From: Hippasteria phrygiana | Taxonomy: Eukaryota > Echinodermata > Asteroidea > Valvatida > Goniasteridae | Assembly: GCA_037893225.1 (NCBI GenBank) | Contig: JAZGUH010000103.1 | Span: forward strand, 2,356,001 to 2,420,000 | Direction: 5' to 3' | DNA length: 64,000 nt | Shown: one piece after another, positions 10,287 to 22,681 of the stretch | How positions within the stretch are numbered: position 1 is the stretch's first letter | Layout: each line of letters opens with the position of its first letter | Notes under the pieces: generated by a model | What the model was told of the DNA's origin: nothing | What the model saw: only the letters and a program-made list of their open reading frames with translations | Databases searched by the model: none | Made by a program: the position numbers and the translations under genes

Positions 10287-12859
10287 GTGAGAACTCTTCG
10301 AGAAAATTCAAACCTCGCAACAAATTTTTCCCATGAACTCTGTGTGCGTTCTCCCGTTTACTGCATTGTGACTGCTTAACGTTTGCCAAATTTTCAGATG
10401 AACGCCCCTCCTTTCCCTGTTCATAATTGAATGGTATATTGACCAAATCCAGTCATTTTTACACTGATGGGTAGCTTAGATTTAGCGCAACAATTTCAGA
10501 CCATCGCCAGCTTCACAGAGTTAGAACTCTTCGAGAAAATTCAAACCTCGCAACTAATTTCTTTCTGTGAACTCTGTGTGCGTTCTCCCGTTTACTGCAT
10601 TGTGGCTGCTTAACGTTTGCCAAATTTTCAGATGAACGCCCCTCCTTTCCCTGTTCATAATTGAATGGTATATTGACCAAATCCAGTAATTTTTACACGT
10701 ATGGGTAGCTTAGATCTAGCGCAACAATTTCAGACCATCGCCAGCTTCACAGCGTTAGAACTCTTCGAGAAAATTCAAACCTCGCAACTAATTTCTTTCT
10801 GTGAACTCTGTGTGCGTTCTCCCGTTTACTGCATTGTGGCTGCTTAACGTTTGCCAAATTTTCAGAAGAACGCCCCTCCCTTCCCTGTTCATAATTATAT
10901 GGTATATTGACCAAATCCAGTAATTTTCACACGTATGGGTAGCTTAGATCTAGCGCAACAATTTGAGACCATCGCCAGCTTCACAGCGTTAGAACTCTTC
11001 GAGAAAATTCAAACCTCGCAACAAATTTCTTTCTGTTAACTCTGTGTGCGTTCTCCCTAATAATGCATTGTGGCTGCTTAACGTTTGCCAAATTTTCAGA
11101 TGAACGCCCCTCCTTTCCCTGTTCATAATTTCATGAGATATTGACCAAATCCAGTAATTTTCACACGTATGGGTAGCTTAGATCTAGCGCAACAATTTGA
11201 GACCATCGCCAGCTTCACAGCGTTAGAACTCTTCGAGAAAATTCAAACCTCGCAACTAATTTCTTTCTGTGAACTCTGTGTGCGTTCTTCCGTTTACTGC
11301 ATTGTGACTGCTTAACGTTTGCCACATTTTCAGATGAACGCCCCTCCTTTCCCTGTTCATAATTGAATGGGATATTGACCAAATCCAGTAATTTTCACAC
11401 GTATGGGTAGCTTAGATCTAGCGCAACAATTTGAGAACATCGCCAGCTTCACAGCGTTAGAACTCTTCGAGAAAATTCAAACCTCGCAACAAATTTCTTT
11501 CTGTTAACTCTGTGTGCGTTCTCCCTAATAATGCATTGTGGCTGCTTAACGTTTGCCAAATTTTCAGATGAACGCCCCTCCTTTCCCTGTTCATAATTTC
11601 ATGAGATATTGACCAAATCCAGTAATTTTCACACGTATGGGTAGCTTAGATCTAGCGCAACAATTTGAGACCATCGCCAGCTTCACAGCGTTAGAACTCT
11701 TCGAGAAAATTCAAACCTCGCAACTAATTTCTTTCTGTGAACTCTGTGTGCGTTCTTCCGTTTACTGCATTGTGACTGCTTAACGTTTGCCACATTTTCA
11801 GATGAACGCCCCTCCTTTCCCTGTTCATAATTGAATGGTATATTGACCAAATCCAGTAATTTTCACACGTATGGGTAGCTTAGATCTAGCGCAACAATTT
11901 GAGACCATCGCCAGCTCCATAGCGTGAGAACTCTTCGAGAAAATTCAAACCTCGCAACTAATTTCTTTCTGTGAACTCTGTGTGCGTTCTCCCGTTTACT
12001 GCATTGTGGCTGCTTAACGTTTGCCAAATTTTCAGATGAATGCCCCTCCTTTCCCTGTTCATAATTGAATGGTATATTGACAAAATCCAGTCATTTTTAC
12101 ACTGATGGGTAGCTTAGATCTAGCGCAACAATTTCAGACCATCGCCAGCTTCACAGCGTTAGAACTCTTCGAGAAAATTCAAACCTCGCAACACATTTCT
12201 TCCTGTGAACCATGTGTGCGTTCTCCCGTTTACTGCATTGTGGCTGCTTAACGTTTGCCAAATTTTCAGAAGAACGCCCCTCCCTTCCCTGTTCATAATT
12301 ATATGGTATATTGACCAAATCCAGTAATTTTCACACGTATGGGTAGCTTAGATCTAGCGCAACAATTTGAGACCATCGCCAGCTTCACAGCGTTAGAACT
12401 CTTCGAGAAAATTCAAACCTCGCAACTAATTTCTTTCTGTTAACTCTGTGTGCGTTCTCCCTAATAATGCATTGTGGCTGCTTAACGTTTGCCAAATTTT
12501 CAGATGAACGCCCCTCCTTTCCCTGTTCATAATTTCATGAGATATTGACCAAATCCAGTAATTTTCACACGTATGGGTAGCTTAGATCTAGCGCAACAAT
12601 TTGAGACCATCGCCAGCTTCACAGCGTTAGAACTCTTCGAGAAAATTCAAACCTCGCAACTAATTTCTTTCTGTGAACTCTGTGTGCGTTCTTCCGTTTA
12701 CTGCATTGTGACTGCTTAACGTTTGCCACATTTTCAGATGAACGCCCCTCCTTTCCCTGTTCATAATTGAATGGGATATTGACCAAATCCAGTAATTTTC
12801 ACACGTATGGGTAGCTTAGATCTAGCGCAACAATTTGAGACCATCGCCAGCTCCATAGC
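10287..12859 (+). repeat. 11-mer: module X followed by a/d-e-f-g
   Basis: Starts: h 10287, a 10520, a/e 10754, f 10988, g' 11222, f 11456, g 11690, a/d 11924, e 12158, f 12392, g 12626. The first seven form module X, first seen here. The a/e chimera begins as a (AACTAATTTC, GTGAACTC) and ends as e (AGAAGAACGCC, TTATATGG). The a/d monomer starts GTGAG, has the a-type variable segment and ends as d (ATGAATGCC, GACAAAATCC). Confidence 0.85.
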
Positions 12860-15800
12860 GTGAGAACTCTTCGAGAAAATTCAAACCTCGCAACAAATTT
12901 TTCCCATGAACTCTGTGTGCGTTCTCCCGTTTACTGCATTGTGACTGCTTAACGTTTGCCAAATTTTCAGATGAACGCCCCTCCTTTCCCTGTTCATAAT
13001 TGAATGGTATATTGACCAAATCCAGTCATTTTTACAATGATGGGTAGCTTAGATTTAGCGCAACAATTTCAGACCATCGCCAGCTTCACAGAGTTAGAAC
13101 TCTTCGAGAAAATTCAAACCTCGCAACTAATTTCTTTCTGTGAACTCTGTGTGCGTTCTCCCGTTTACTGCATTGTGGCTGCTTAACGTTTGCCAAATTT
13201 TCAGATGAACGCCCCTCCTTTCCCTGTTCATAATTGAATGGTATATTGACCAAATCCAGTAATTTTTACACGTATGGGTAGCTTAGATCTAGCGCAACAA
13301 TTTCAGACCATCGCCAGCTTCACAGCGTTAGAACTCTTCGAGAAAATTCAAACCTCGCAACTAATTTCTTTCTGTGAACTCTGTGTGCGTTCTCCCGTTT
13401 ACTGCATTGTGGCTGCTTAACGTTTGCCAAATTTTCAGAAGAACGCCCCTCCCTTCCCTGTTCATAATTATATGGTATATTGACCAAATCCAGTAATTTT
13501 CACACGTATGGGTAGCTTAGATCTAGCGCAACAATTTGAGACCATCGCCAGCTTCACAGCGTTAGAACTCTTCGAGAAAATTCTAACCTCGCAACAAATT
13601 TCTTTCTGTTAACTCTGTGTGCGTTCTCCCTAATAATGCATTGTGGCTGCTTAACGTTTGCCAAATTTTCAGATGAACGCCCCTCCTTTCCCTGTTCATA
13701 ATTTCATGAGATATTGACCAAATCCAGTAATTTTCACACGTATGGGTAGCTTAGATCTAGCGCAACAATTTGAGACCATCGCCAGCTTCACAGCGTTAGA
13801 ACTCTTCGAGAAAATTCAAACCTCGCAACTAATTTCTTTCTGTGAACTCTGTGTGCGTTCTTCCGTTTACTGCATTGTGACTGCTTAACGTTTGCCACAT
13901 TTTCAGATGAACGCCCCTCCTTTCCCTGTTCATAATTGAATGGGATATTGACCAAATCCAGTAATTTTCACACGTATGGGTAGCTTAGATCTAGCGCAAC
14001 AATTTGAGAACATCGCCAGCTTAACAGCGTTAGAACTCTTCGAGAAAATTCAAACCTCGCAACAAATTTCTTTCTGTTAACTCTGTGTGCGTTCTCCCTA
14101 ATAATGCATTGTGGCTGCTTAACGTTTGCCAAATTTTCAGATGAACGCCCCTCCTTTCCCTGTTCATAATTTCATGAGATATTGACCAAATCCAGTAATT
14201 TTCACACGTATGGGTAGCTTAGATCTAGCGCAACAATTTGAGACCATCGCCAGCTTCACAGCGTTAGAACTCTTCGAGAAAATTCAAACCTCGCAACTAA
14301 TTTCTTTCTGTGAACTCTGTGTGCGTTCTTCCGTTTACTGCATTGTGACTGCTTAACGTTTGCCAAATTTTCAGATGAACGCCCCTCCTTTCCCTGTTCA
14401 TAATTGAATGGTATATTGACCAAATCCAGTAATTTTTACACTGATGGGTAGCTTAGATTTAGCGCAACAATTTCAGACCATCGCCAGCTTCACAGAGTTA
14501 GAACTCTTCGAGAAAATTCAAACCTCGCAACTAATTTCTTTCTGTGAACTCTGTGTGCGTTCTCCCGTTTACTGCATTGTGGCTGCTTAACGTTTGCCAA
14601 ATTTTCAGATGAACGCCCCTCCTTTCCCTGTTCATAATTGAATGGTATATTGACCAAATCCAGTAATTTTTACACGTATGGGTAGCTTAGATCTAGCGCA
14701 ACAATTTCAGACCATCGCCAGCTTCACAGCGTTAGAACTCTTCGAGAAAATTCAAACCTCGCAACTAATTTCTTTCTGTGAACTCTGTGTGCGTTCTCCC
14801 GTTTACTGCATTGTGGCTGCTTAACGTTTGCCAAATTTTCAGATGAACGCCCCTCCTTTCCCTGTTCATAATTGAATGGGATATTGACCAAATCCAGTAA
14901 TTTTTACACGTATGGGTAGCTTAGATCTAGCGCAACAATTTCAGACCACCGCCAGCTTCACAGCGTTAGAACTCTTCCAGAAAAATCAAACCTCGCATCA
15001 AATTGCTTCCTGTGAACTCTGTGTGCGTTCTTCCGTTTACTGCATTGTGACTGCTTAACGTTTGCCACATTTTCAGATGAACGCCCCTCCTTTCCCTGTT
15101 CATAATTGAATGGGATATTGACCAAATCCAGTAATTTTCACACGTATGGGTAGCTTAGATCTAGCGCAACAATTTCAGACCATCGCCAGCTTCACAGCGT
15201 CAGAACTCTTCGAGAAAATTCAAACCTCGCAACACATTTCTTCCTGTGAACCATGTGTGCGTTCTCCCGTTTACTGCATTGTGGCTGCTTAACGTTTGCC
15301 AAATTTTCAGAAGAACGCCCCTCCCTTCCCTGTTCATAATTATATGGTATATTGACCAAATCCAGTAATTTTCACACGTATGGGTAGCTTAGATCTAGCG
15401 CAACAATTTGAGACCATCGCCAGCTTCACAGCGTTAGAACTCTTCGAGAAAATTCAAACCTCGCAACAAATGTCTTTCTGTTAACTCTGTGTGCGTTCTC
15501 CCTAATAATGCATTGTGGCTGCTTAACGTTTGCCAAATTTTCAGATGAACGCCCCTCCTTTCCCTGTTCATAATTTCATGAGATATTGACCAAATCCAGT
15601 AATTTTCACACGTATGGGTAGCTTAGATCTAGCGCAACAATTTGAGACCATCGCCAGCTTCACAGCGTTAGAACTCTTCGAGAAAATTCAAACCTCGCAA
15701 CTAATTTCTTTCTGTGAACTCTGTGTGCGTTCTTCCGTTTACTGCATTGTGACTGCTTAACGTTTGCCACATTTTCAGATGAACGCCCCTCCTTTCCCTG

Positions 15801-16368
15801 TTCATAATTGAATGGGATATTGACCAAATCCAGTAATTTTCACACGTATGGGTAGCTTAGATCTAGCGCAACAATTTGAGAACATCGCCAGCTTCACAGC
15901 GTTAGAACTCTTCGAGAAAATTCAAACCTCGCAACAAATTTCTTTCTGTTAACTCTGTGTGCGTTCTCCCTAATAATGCATTGTGGCTGCTTAACGTTTG
16001 CTAAATTTTCAGATGAACGCCCCTCCTTTCCCTGTTCATAATTTCATGAGATATTGACCAAATCCAGTAATTTTCACACGTATGGGTAGCTTAGATCTAG
16101 CGCAACAATTTGAGACCATCGCCAGCTTCACAGCGTTAGAACTCTTCGAGAAAATTCAAACCTCGCAACTAATTTCTTTCTGTGAACTCTGTGTGCGTTC
16201 TTCCGTTTACTGCATTGTGACTGCTTAACGTTTGCCACATTTTCAGATGAACGCCCCTCCTTTCCCTGTTCATAATTGAATGGGATATTGACCAAATCCA
16301 GTAATTTTCACACGTATGGGTAGCTTAGATCTAGCGCAACAATTTCAGACCATCGCCAGCTCCATAGC
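12860..16368 (+). repeat. 15-mer mosaic: module X variant plus a-b-c*-e-f-g'-f-g
   Basis: Starts: h 12860, a 13093, a/e 13327, f 13561, g' 13795, f 14029, g/h 14263, a 14497, b 14731, c* 14965, e 15199, f 15433, g' 15667, f 15901, g 16135. From 14497 on it resembles 1-2105 and shares its rare variants: CTTCCAG and AATTGCTTCC in c*, TTTGCTAAATT in f (16010) and TTTCAGACC in the g tail. The d monomer present at 703 is missing here: c* runs into e with a GTCAGAACTC junction. Confidence 0.83.
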
Positions 16369-18238
16369 GTGAGAACTCTTCGAGAAAATTCAAACCTCGC
16401 AACAAATTTTTCCCATGAACTCTGTGTGCGTTCTCCCGTTTACTGCATTGTGACTGCTTAACGTTTGCCAAATTTTCAGATGAACGCCCCTCCTTTCCCT
16501 GTTCATAATTGAATGGTATATTGACCAAATCCAGTCATTTTTACACTGATGGGTAGCTTAGATTTAGCGCAACAATTTCAGACCATCGCCAGCTTCACAG
16601 AGTTAGAACTCTTCGAGAAAATTCAAACCTCGCAACTAATTTCTTTCTGTGAACTCTGTGTGCGTTCTCCCGTTTACTGCATTGTGGCTGCTTAACGTTT
16701 GCCAAATTTTCAGATGAACGCCCCTCCTTTCCCTGTTCATAATTGAATGGTATATTGACCAAATCCAGTAATTTTTACACGTATGGGTAGCTTAGATCTA
16801 GCGCAACAATTTCAGACCATCGCCAGCTTCACAGCGTTAGAACTCTTCGAGAAAATTCAAACCTCGCAACTAATTTCTTTCTGTGAACTCTGTGTGCGTT
16901 CTCCCGTTTACTGCATTGTGGCTGCTTAACGTTTGGCAAATTTTCAGATGAACGCCCCTCCTTTCCCTGTTCATAATTGAATGGGATATTGACCAAATCC
17001 AGTAATTTTTACACGTATGGGTAGCTTAGATCTAGCGCAACAATTTCAGACCACCGCCAGCTTCACAGCGTTAGAACTCTTCCTGAAAAATCAAACCTCG
17101 CATCAAATTTCTTTCTGTGAACTCTGTGTGCGTTCTTCCGTTTACTGCATTGTGACTGCTTAACGTTTGCCACATTTTCAGATGAACGCCCCTCCTTTCC
17201 CTGTTCATAATTGAATGGGATATTGACCAAATCCAGTAATTTTCACACGTATGGGTAGCTTAGATCTAGCGCAACAATTTGAGACCATCGCCAGCTTCAT
17301 AGCGTGAGAACTCTTCGAGAAAATTCAAACCTCGCAACAAATTTGTCCCATGAACTCTGTGTGCGTTCTCCCGTTTACTGCATTGTGACTGCTTAACGTT
17401 TGCCAAATTTTCAGATGAATGCCCCTCCTTTCCCTGTTCATAATTGAATGGTATATTGACAAAATCCAGTCATTTTTACACTGATGGGTAGCTTAGATCT
17501 AGCGCAACAATTTCAGACCATCGCCAGCTTCACAGCGTTAGAACTCTTCGAGAAAATTCAAACCTCGCAACACATTTCTTCCTGTGAACCATGTGTGCGT
17601 TCTCCCGTTTACTGCATTGTGGCTGCTTAACGTTTGCCAAATTTTCAGAAGAACGCCCCTCCCTTCCCTGTTCATAATTATATGGTATATTGACCAAATC
17701 CAGTAATTTTCACACGTATGGGTAGCTTAGATCTAGCGCAACAATTTGAGACCATCGCCAGCTTCACAGCGTTAGAACTCTTCGAGAAAATTCAAACCTC
17801 GCAACTAATTTCTTTCTGTTAACTCTGTGTGCGTTCTCCCTAATAATGCATTGTGGCTGCTTAACGTTTGCCAAATTTTCAGATGAACGCCCCTCCTTTC
17901 CCTGTTCATAATTTCATGAGATATTGACCAAATCCAGTAATTTTCACACGTATGGGTAGCTTAGATCTAGCGCAACAATTTGAGACCATCGCCAGCTTCA
18001 CAGCGTTAGAACTCTTCGAGAAAATTCAAACCTCGCAACTAATTTCTTTCTGTGAACTCTGTGTGCGTTCTTCCGTTTACTGCATTGTGACTGCTTAACG
18101 TTTGCCACATTTTCAGATGAACGCCCCTCCTTTCCCTGTTCATAATTGAATGGGATATTGACCAAATCCAGTAATTTTCACACGTATGGGTAGCTTAGAT
18201 CTAGCGCAACAATTTGAGACCATCGCCAGCTCCATAGA
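16369..18238 (+). repeat. Module Y 8-mer HOR copy
   Basis: Full 1870-bp h-a-b-c-d-e-f-g unit matching the type copy at 3041. Its last monomer (g) ends in CCATAGAG instead of CCATAGCG, combining the g tail with the h-type CAGAG ending. This marks the junction with the next unit, which lacks h. Confidence 0.88.
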
Positions 18239-19875
18239 GTTAGAACTCTTCGAGAAAATTCAAACCTCGCAACTAATTTCTTTCTGTGAACTCTGTGTGC
18301 GTTCTCCCGTTTACTGCATTGTGGCTGCTTAACGTTTGCCAAATTTTCAGATGAACGCCCCTCCTTTCCCTGTTCATAATTGAATGGTATATTGACCAAA
18401 TCCAGTAATTTTTACACGTATGGGTAGCTTAGATCTAGCGCAACAATTTCAGACCATCGCCAGCTTCACAGCGTTAGAACTCTTCGAGAAAATTCAAACC
18501 TCGCAACTAATTTCTTTCTGTGAACTCTGTGTGCGTTCTCCCGTTTACTGCATTGTGGCTGCTTAACGTTTGGCAAATTTTCAGATGAACGCCCCTCCTT
18601 TCCCTGTTCATAATTGAATGGGATATTGACCAAATCCAGTAATTTTTACACGTATGGGTAGCTTAGATCTAGCGCAACAATTTCAGACCACCGCCAGCTT
18701 CACAGCGTTAGAACTCTTCCTGAAAAATCAAACCTCGCATCAAATTTCTTCCTGTGAACTCTGTGTGCGTTCTTCCGTTTACTGCATTGTGACTGCTTAA
18801 CGTTTGCCACATTTTCAGATGAACGCCCCTCCTTTCCCTGTTCATAATTGAATGGGATATTGACCAAATCCAGTAATTTTCACACGTATGGGTAGCTTAG
18901 ATCTAGCGCAACAATTTGAGACCATCGCCAGCTTCATAGCGTGAGAACTCTTCGAGAAAATTCAAACCTCGCAACAAATTTGTCCCATGAACTCTGTGTG
19001 CGTTCTCCCGTTTACTGCATTGTGACTGCTTAACGTTTGCCAAATTTTCAGATGAATGCCCCTCCTTTCCCTGTTCATAATTGAATGGTATATTGACAAA
19101 ATCCAGTCATTTTTACACTGATGGGTAGCTTAGATCTAGCGCAACAATTTCAGACCATCGCCAGCTTCACAGCGTTAGAACTCTTCGAGAAAATTCAAAC
19201 CTCGCAACACATTTCTTCCTGTGAACCATGTGTGCGTTCTCCCGTTTACTGCATTGTGGCTGCTTAACGTTTGCCAAATTTTCAGAAGAACGCCCCTCCC
19301 TTCCCTGTTCATAATTATATGGTATATTGACCAAATCCAGTAATTTTCACACGTATGGGTAGCTTAGATCTAGCGCAACAATTTGAGACCATCGCCAGCT
19401 TCACAGCGTTAGAACTCTTCGAGAAAATTCAAACCTCGCAACTAATTTCTTTCTGTTAACTCTTTGTGCGTTCTCCCTAATAATGCATTGTGGCTGCTTA
19501 ACGTTTGCCAAATTTTCAGATGAACGCCCCTCCTTTCCCTGTTCATAATTTCATGAGATATTGACCAAATCCAGTAATTTTCACACGTATGGGTAGCTTA
19601 GATCTAGCGCAACAATTTGAGACCATCGCCAGCTTCACAGCGTTAGAACTCTTCGAGAAAATTCAAACCTCGCAACTAATTTCTTTCTGTGAACTCTGTG
19701 TGCGTTCTTCCGTTTACTGCATTGTGACTGCTTAACGTTTGCCACATTTTCAGATGAACGCCCCTCCTTTCCCTGTTCATAATTGAATGGGATATTGACC
19801 AAATCCAGTAATTTTCACACGTATGGGTAGCTTAGATCTAGCGCAACAATTTGAGACCATCGCCAGCTCCATAGC
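18239..19875 (+). repeat. Module Y 7-mer lacking h (a-b-c-d-e-f-g)
   Basis: Length is 1637 bp. The unit starts directly with an a monomer at 18239 after the hybrid CCATAGAG tail, so exactly one 233-bp h has been removed. The f monomer carries CTCTTTGTGCG near 19461, a rare change inside a normally conserved block. Confidence 0.87.
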
Positions 19876-22681
19876 GTGAGAACTCTTCGAGAAAATTCAA
19901 ACCTCGCAACAAATTTTTCCCATGAACTCTGTGTGCGTTCTCCCGTTTACTGCATTGTGACTGCTTAACGTTTGCCAAATTTTCAGATGAACGCCCCTCC
20001 TTTCCCTGTTCATAATTGAATGGTATATTGACCAAATCCAGTCATTTTTACACGTATGGGTAGCTTAGATTTAGCGCAACAATTTCAGACCATCGCCAGC
20101 TTCACAGCGTTAGAACTCTTCGAGAAAATTCAAACCTCGCAACTAATTTCTTTCTGTGAACTCTGTGTGCGTTCTCCCGTTTACTGCATTGTGGCTGCTT
20201 AACGTTTGCCAAATTTTCAGAAGAACGCCCCTCCCTTCCCTGTTCATAATTATATGGTATATTGACCAAATCCAGTAATTTTCACACGTATGGGTAGCTT
20301 AGATCTAGCGCAACAATTTGAGACCATCGCCAGCTTCACAGCGTTAGAACTCTTCGAGAAAATTCAAACCTCGCAACAAATTTCTTTCTGTTAACTCTGT
20401 GTGCGTTCTCCCTAATAATGCATTGTGGCTGCTTAACGTTTGCCAAATTTTCAGATGAACGCCCCTCCTTTCCCTGTTCATAATTTCATGAGATATTGAC
20501 CAAATCCAGTAATTTTCACACGTATGGGTAGCTTAGATCTAGCGCAACAATTTGAGACCATCGCCAGCTTCACAGCGTTAGAACTCTTCGAGAAAATTCA
20601 AACCTCGCAACTAATTTCTTTCTGTGAACTCTGTGTGCGTTCTTCCGTTTACTGCATTGTGACTGCTTAACGTTTGCCACATTTTCAGATGAACGCCCCT
20701 CCTTTCCCTGTTCATAATTGAATGGGATATTGACCAAATCCAGTAATTTTCACACGTATGGGTAGCTTAGATCTAGCGCAACAATTTGAGAACATCGCCA
20801 GCTTCACAGCGTTAGAACTCTTCGAGAAAATTCAAACCTCGCAACAAATTTCTTTCTGTTAACTCTGTGTGCGTTCTCCCTAATAATGCATTGTGGCTGC
20901 TTAACGTTTGCCAAATTTTCAGATGAACGCCCCTCCTTTCCCTGTTCATAATTTCATGAGATATTGACCAAATCCAGTAATTTTCACACGTATGGGTAGC
21001 TTAGATCTAGCGCAACAATTCGAGACCATCGCCAGCTTCACAGCGTTAGAACTCTTCGAGAAAATTCAAACCTCGCAACTAATTTCTTTCTGTGAACTCT
21101 GTGTGCGTTCTTCCGTTTACTGCATTGTGACTGCTTAACGTTTGCCACATTTTCAGATGAACGCCCCTCCTTTCCCTGTTCATAATTGAATGGGATATTG
21201 ACCAAATCCAGTAATTTTCACACGTATGGGTAGCTTAGATCTAGCGCAACAATTTGAGACCATCGCCAGCTCCATAGCGTGAGAACTCTTCGAGAAAATT
21301 CAAACCTCGCAACTAATTTCTTTCTGTGAACTCTGTGTGCGTTCTCCCGTTTACTGCATTGTGGCTGCTTAACGTTTGGCAAATTTTCAGATGAACGCCC
21401 CTCCTTTCCCTGTTCATAATTGAATGGGATATTGACCAAATCCAGTAATTTTTACACGTATGGGTAGCTTAGATCTAGCGCAACAATTTCAGACCACCGC
21501 CAGCTTCACAGCGTTAGAACTCTTCCTGAAAAATCAAACCTCGCATCAAATTTCTTCCTGTGAACTCTGTGTGCGTTCTTCCGTTTACTGCATTGTGACT
21601 GCTTAACGTTTGCCACATTTTCAGATGAACGCCCCTCCTTTCCCTGTTCATAATTGAATGGGATATTGACCAAATCCAGTAATTTTCACACGTATGGGTA
21701 GCTTAGATCTAGCGCAACAATTTGAGACCATCGCCAGCTTCATAGCGTGAGAACTCTTCGAGAAAATTCAAACCTCGCAACAAATTTGTCCCATGAACTC
21801 TGTGTGCGTTCTCCCGTTTACTGCATTGTGACTGCTTAACGTTTGCCAAATTTTCAGATGAATGCCCCTCCTTTCCCTGTTCATAATTGAATGGTATATT
21901 GACAAAATCCAGTCATTTTTACACTGATGGGTAGCTTAGATCTAGCGCAACAATTTCAGACCATCGCCAGCTTCACAGCGTTAGAACTCTTCGAGAAAAT
22001 TCAAACCTCGCAACACATTTCTTCCTGTGAACCATGTGTGCGTTCTCCCGTTTACTGCATTGTGGCTGCTTAACGTTTGCCAAATTTTCAGAAGAACGCC
22101 CCTCCCTTCCCTGTTCATAATTATATGGTATATTGACCAAATCCAGTAATTTTCACACGTATGGGTAGCTTAGATCTAGCGCAACAATTTGAGACCATCG
22201 CCAGCTTCACAGCGTTAGAACTCTTCGAGAAAATTCAAACCTCGCAACTAATTTCTTTCTGTTAACTCTGTGTGCGTTCTCCCTAATAATGCATTGTGGC
22301 TGCTTAACGTTTGCCAAATTTTCAGATGAACGCCCCTCCTTTCCCTGTTCATAATTTCATGAGATATTGACCAAATCCAGTAATTTTCACACGTATGGGT
22401 AGCTTAGATCTAGCGCAACAATTTGAGACCATCGCCAGCTTCACAGCGTTAGAACTCTTCGAGAAAATTCAAACCTCGCAACTAATTTCTTTCTGTGAAC
22501 TCTGTGTGCGTTCTTCCGTTTACTGCATTGTGACTGCTTAACGTTTGCCACATTTTCAGATGAACGCCCCTCCTTTCCCTGTTCATAATTGAATGGGATA
22601 TTGACCAAATCCAGTAATTTTCACACGTATGGGTAGCTTAGATCTAGCGCAACAATTTGAGACCATCGCCAGCTCCATAGC
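19876..22681 (+). repeat. 12-mer: shortened module X plus b-c-d-e-f-g
   Basis: Starts: h 19876, a/e 20109, f 20343, g' 20577, f 20811, g 21045, b-like 21279, then c, d, e, f, g. Module X lacks its a monomer, and the h tail reads TTTTTACACG and CACAGCG, so h itself is partly a-like. The monomer at 21279 starts GTGAG but is otherwise b (TTTGGCAAATT, CACCGCC). Confidence 0.84.
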
